A DNA stretch of 9,366 bases from JADKIH01 sp031417555 (lineage in GTDB: Bacteria; Bacteroidota; Bacteroidia; AKYH767-A; 2013-40CM-41-45): the NCBI GenBank assembly GCA_031417555.1, contig JANOVV010000021.1, positions 1 to 9,366 of the forward strand, in the 5' to 3' direction. Both the position numbers and the translations under genes were made by a program. Each line of letters begins with the position of its first letter. The stretch's first letter is position 1. The notes below the pieces were generated by a model. That model was given only the letters and a program-made list of their open reading frames with translations. It made no database searches and was not told the origin of the DNA. Shown here piece after piece: positions 7,731-9,366 of this stretch.

Positions 7731-8828
7731 ATGATAAATATTAAAAATATTACCGACTTTCTTGAAAGCATTGCTCCTCTTTCTTACCAGGAATCCTATG
7801 ATAATTGTGGATTAATCACCGGAAATATGGATACTCCTCTAACGGGAATTATGGTTTGCCTCGATAGCACAGAAGAAGTGGTAAACGAAGCTGTAAAAAA
7901 CAATTGCAATCTTATCATTTCTCATCATCCAATTGTTTTTACCGGACTTAAAAAAATAAACGGAAAAAATTATGTGGAACGGGCAATAATTGCTGCTATT
8001 AAAAATGATATTGCCATTTATGCTATTCATACAAATCTCGATAATGTTTCTAATGGAGTAAATTGCATGATTGCCAAAAAACTGGGACTGATAAATACCA
8101 GGATTCTATCTCCTAAAAAAAGGTTGTTAAGCAAGCTGGTTACTTTCAGTCCATTAGAGTACGCCGAAAAGATAAGAATGACTCTGTTTAAAGCCGGTGC
8201 AGGTGAAATAGGTAATTATGGCGAATGTAGCTTCAACACCCTGGGAGACGGAACATTTAAAGGAAATGAATCTTCTAATCCTTTTGTTGGAGAAAAGGGG
8301 AAAATCCACATTGAAAAAGAAATTAGAATTGAGACAATTTTCGAATCTCATAAACAAAATGCCATTATTAAAGCTTTAGTGGAAACTCATCCATACGAAG
8401 AAGTGGCTTTTGATATCTATGCACTCGAGAATTCAAATTCCAATGTCGGTTCCGGGATGATAGGAGAATTAGTTGATAATCAAATAGAAAGTGAATTTCT
8501 ATTAAATGTTAAAAAAATAATGAAAGTCGGTTCTTTGCGACATACAGCTTTATTGGGCAAGCCAGTAAAAAAGGTAGCAATTTGCGGAGGATCAGGTAGT
8601 TTTTTACTTCCTGAAGCCATTCAGGAGGGTGCTAATGCCTTTATTAGCGCTGATTTTAAATATCATCAGTTTTTTGATGCCGACAAAAAAATAGTAATTG
8701 CAGATATTGGTCATTACGAGAGTGAACAATTCACAATAGAGTTGATTGAAACGCTAATTCTGGAAAAATTTTCTACCTTTGCCGTCCGTTTAACGACAGT
8801 AAATACAAATCCCATACAATACATATAG
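7731..8828 (+). CDS. Nif3/YqfO-like dinuclear metal-centre protein
   Basis: Member of the Nif3 family, often labelled 'GTP cyclohydrolase 1 type 2' or 'dinuclear metal center, hexameric'; its physiological reaction is unsettled. The start chosen is the ATG at 7731, giving 365 residues beginning MINIKNITDFLE, the normal family opening. In-frame TTG (7665) and ATG (7689) codons would add non-conserved residues, and the TTG overlaps the lpxK start codon. Metal-site residues match those of E. coli YbgI: H65 and H66 in SHHP, D104 in HTNLD, and H328 and E332 in GHYESE. Other family blocks are YDNCGL (23-28, Tyr replacing the usual Trp), THPYEEVAFDIY (219-230), CGGSGS (285-290) and SADFKYH (306-312). 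Residues about 130-235 form the extra CutA-like middle domain that distinguishes the long YqfO type from short YbgI forms. A zinc-ribbon gene follows after 43 bp, a pairing I recall as common in Bacteroidota. Confidence 0.93.
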   Translation: MINIKNITDFLESIAPLSYQESYDNCGLITGNMDTPLTGIMVCLDSTEEVVNEAVKNNCNLIISHHPIVFTGLKKINGKNYVERAIIAAIKNDIAIYAIHTNLDNVSNGVNCMIAKKLGLINTRILSPKKRLLSKLVTFSPLEYAEKIRMTLFKAGAGEIGNYGECSFNTLGDGTFKGNESSNPFVGEKGKIHIEKEIRIETIFESHKQNAIIKALVETHPYEEVAFDIYALENSNSNVGSGMIGELVDNQIESEFLLNVKKIMKVGSLRHTALLGKPVKKVAICGGSGSFLLPEAIQEGANAFISADFKYHQFFDADKKIVIADIGHYESEQFTIELIETLILEKFSTFAVRLTTVNTNPIQYI

Positions 8829-8831
8829 TCT

Positions 8832-8847
8832 GATTATCAGATTATCA
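8832..8847. repeat. Tandem GATTATCA duplication
   Basis: GATTATCA occurs twice head to tail at 8832-8839 and 8840-8847, starting three bases after the Nif3-like stop codon and ending 24 bases before the next ATG. The first copy also forms the small dyad CTGAT-T-ATCAG at 8830-8840. It is too short and AT-rich to be called a terminator, and there is no T-run behind it. It may be chance. Confidence 0.35.
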
Positions 8848-8871
8848 ACAACATAACATAAATTTTTACAC

Positions 8872-9366
8872 ATGGCGAGCACTGTATCAAAAACAAAAAA
8901 AGCTACAAAAACAATGGCTAAGCCTGAAACAAAAGCGAAAGCAAAAAGTGTTTCAAAGGTTAATTCTAAAGAGTCGACCAATGGTGTTCCTGCAAAGGAT
9001 TTAAAAAGTAAAAAAGACAATCTAATTGTTTCGTCTGAAATCGAACAAAATATATCTAACGTGACTTTATCTAAAATAGCAAAAACAAAACTTAAATCTA
9101 AAGAACCGATAACATTTAAACCTCGGAAAATTGAAAAAATAATCGACGTAAACCGACTTGAAAAAAAGCTGGAAGAAATTATGGCACTGGATCATAATGA
9201 ATTTACGGTTGAAGAGCGTTTGAAAGCTTTATATGTGCTACAGGAAATTGATTCTAATATCGATAAGATCCGAACGATCCGTGGTGAATTACCAATGGAA
9301 GTTGCTGATTTGGAAGATGAGATTGTAGGACTAAACACACGCATCTCTAATATCAATGAAGAGATT
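8872..9366 (+). CDS. C4-type zinc-ribbon family protein, 5' part (truncated by window end)
   Basis: An open frame runs from the ATG at 8872 to the window edge (165 codons, no stop), so the C-terminus is missing. Residues about 111-165 (VEERLKALYVLQEIDSNID, RTIRGELP, VADLEDEI) match the long helical, coiled-coil start of the Bacteroidota C4 zinc-ribbon proteins, which are usually encoded next to a Nif3-like gene as here. The zinc-binding CxxC pairs lie near the C-terminus in this family and would fall outside the window. They were not seen, so the call rests on the helical segment and the neighbour. Residues 1-110 are unusual: lysine-rich and low-complexity (22 Lys in the first 90, many in AK, TK and SK pairs), whereas typical members, as I recall them, begin only a few residues before this segment. 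The function of the family is not established; nucleic-acid or protein binding is likely. It is probably co-transcribed with the Nif3-like gene 43 bp upstream. Confidence 0.8.
   Translation, partial: MASTVSKTKKATKTMAKPETKAKAKSVSKVNSKESTNGVPAKDLKSKKDNLIVSSEIEQNISNVTLSKIAKTKLKSKEPITFKPRKIEKIIDVNRLEKKLEEIMALDHNEFTVEERLKALYVLQEIDSNIDKIRTIRGELPMEVADLEDEIVGLNTRISNINEEI

Noticed and set aside
8790..9020. Minus-strand open frame of 76 codons with a Phe/Ala/Val-rich translation
   Set aside because: It is the antisense of the lysine-rich start of the zinc-ribbon gene; poly-Lys codons read in reverse give Phe-rich hydrophobic peptides.

Overview
The window looks like an ordinary chromosomal stretch of a low-GC member of the Bacteroidota. 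The evidence is a Por/type IX secretion (T9SS) C-terminal sorting domain, a TlpA-type lipoprotein with a DUF4369-like N-terminus, a large M1 peptidase with a barrel-like tail, and the pairing of a Nif3-like gene with a C4 zinc-ribbon gene. Start sites have no clear Shine-Dalgarno sequences and intergenic DNA is very AT-rich, as is usual for this phylum. Order or genus cannot be decided from the sequence alone.

Minus strand, read from right to left: lpxK (7665-6562), a secreted choice-of-anchor-B-like protein with a T9SS sorting domain (6501-5134), a TlpA-like thioredoxin lipoprotein (5057-3966), an M1-family metallopeptidase with a C-terminal beta-rich, probably outer-membrane, domain (3939-898), and lpxH (901-146). 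Gaps are 60, 76 and 26 bp, followed by a 4-bp ATGA overlap, so at least the last three genes are probably co-transcribed. All five products act on or in the envelope: two are lipid A biosynthesis enzymes (LpxH at UDP-diacylglucosamine, LpxK at the lipid A 4'-phosphate) and the three between them are exported. Positions 1-145, downstream of lpxH, hold no supported gene.

Plus strand: a Nif3/YqfO-like dinuclear metal protein (7731-8828) is divergent from lpxK across 65 bp, followed 43 bp later by a C4-type zinc-ribbon protein (8872 to the window edge, truncated). The divergent spacer carries a perfect 10-bp inverted repeat and may be a shared regulatory region.

I found no mobile element, CRISPR array, RNA gene, phage or defence gene, and nothing that amounts to a new system. 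The points most worth a second look are the roughly 110-residue lysine-rich extension in front of the zinc-ribbon family's conserved segment, the peptidase-barrel fusion, the lipid A genes bracketing exported proteins, and the dyad in the divergent promoter region.
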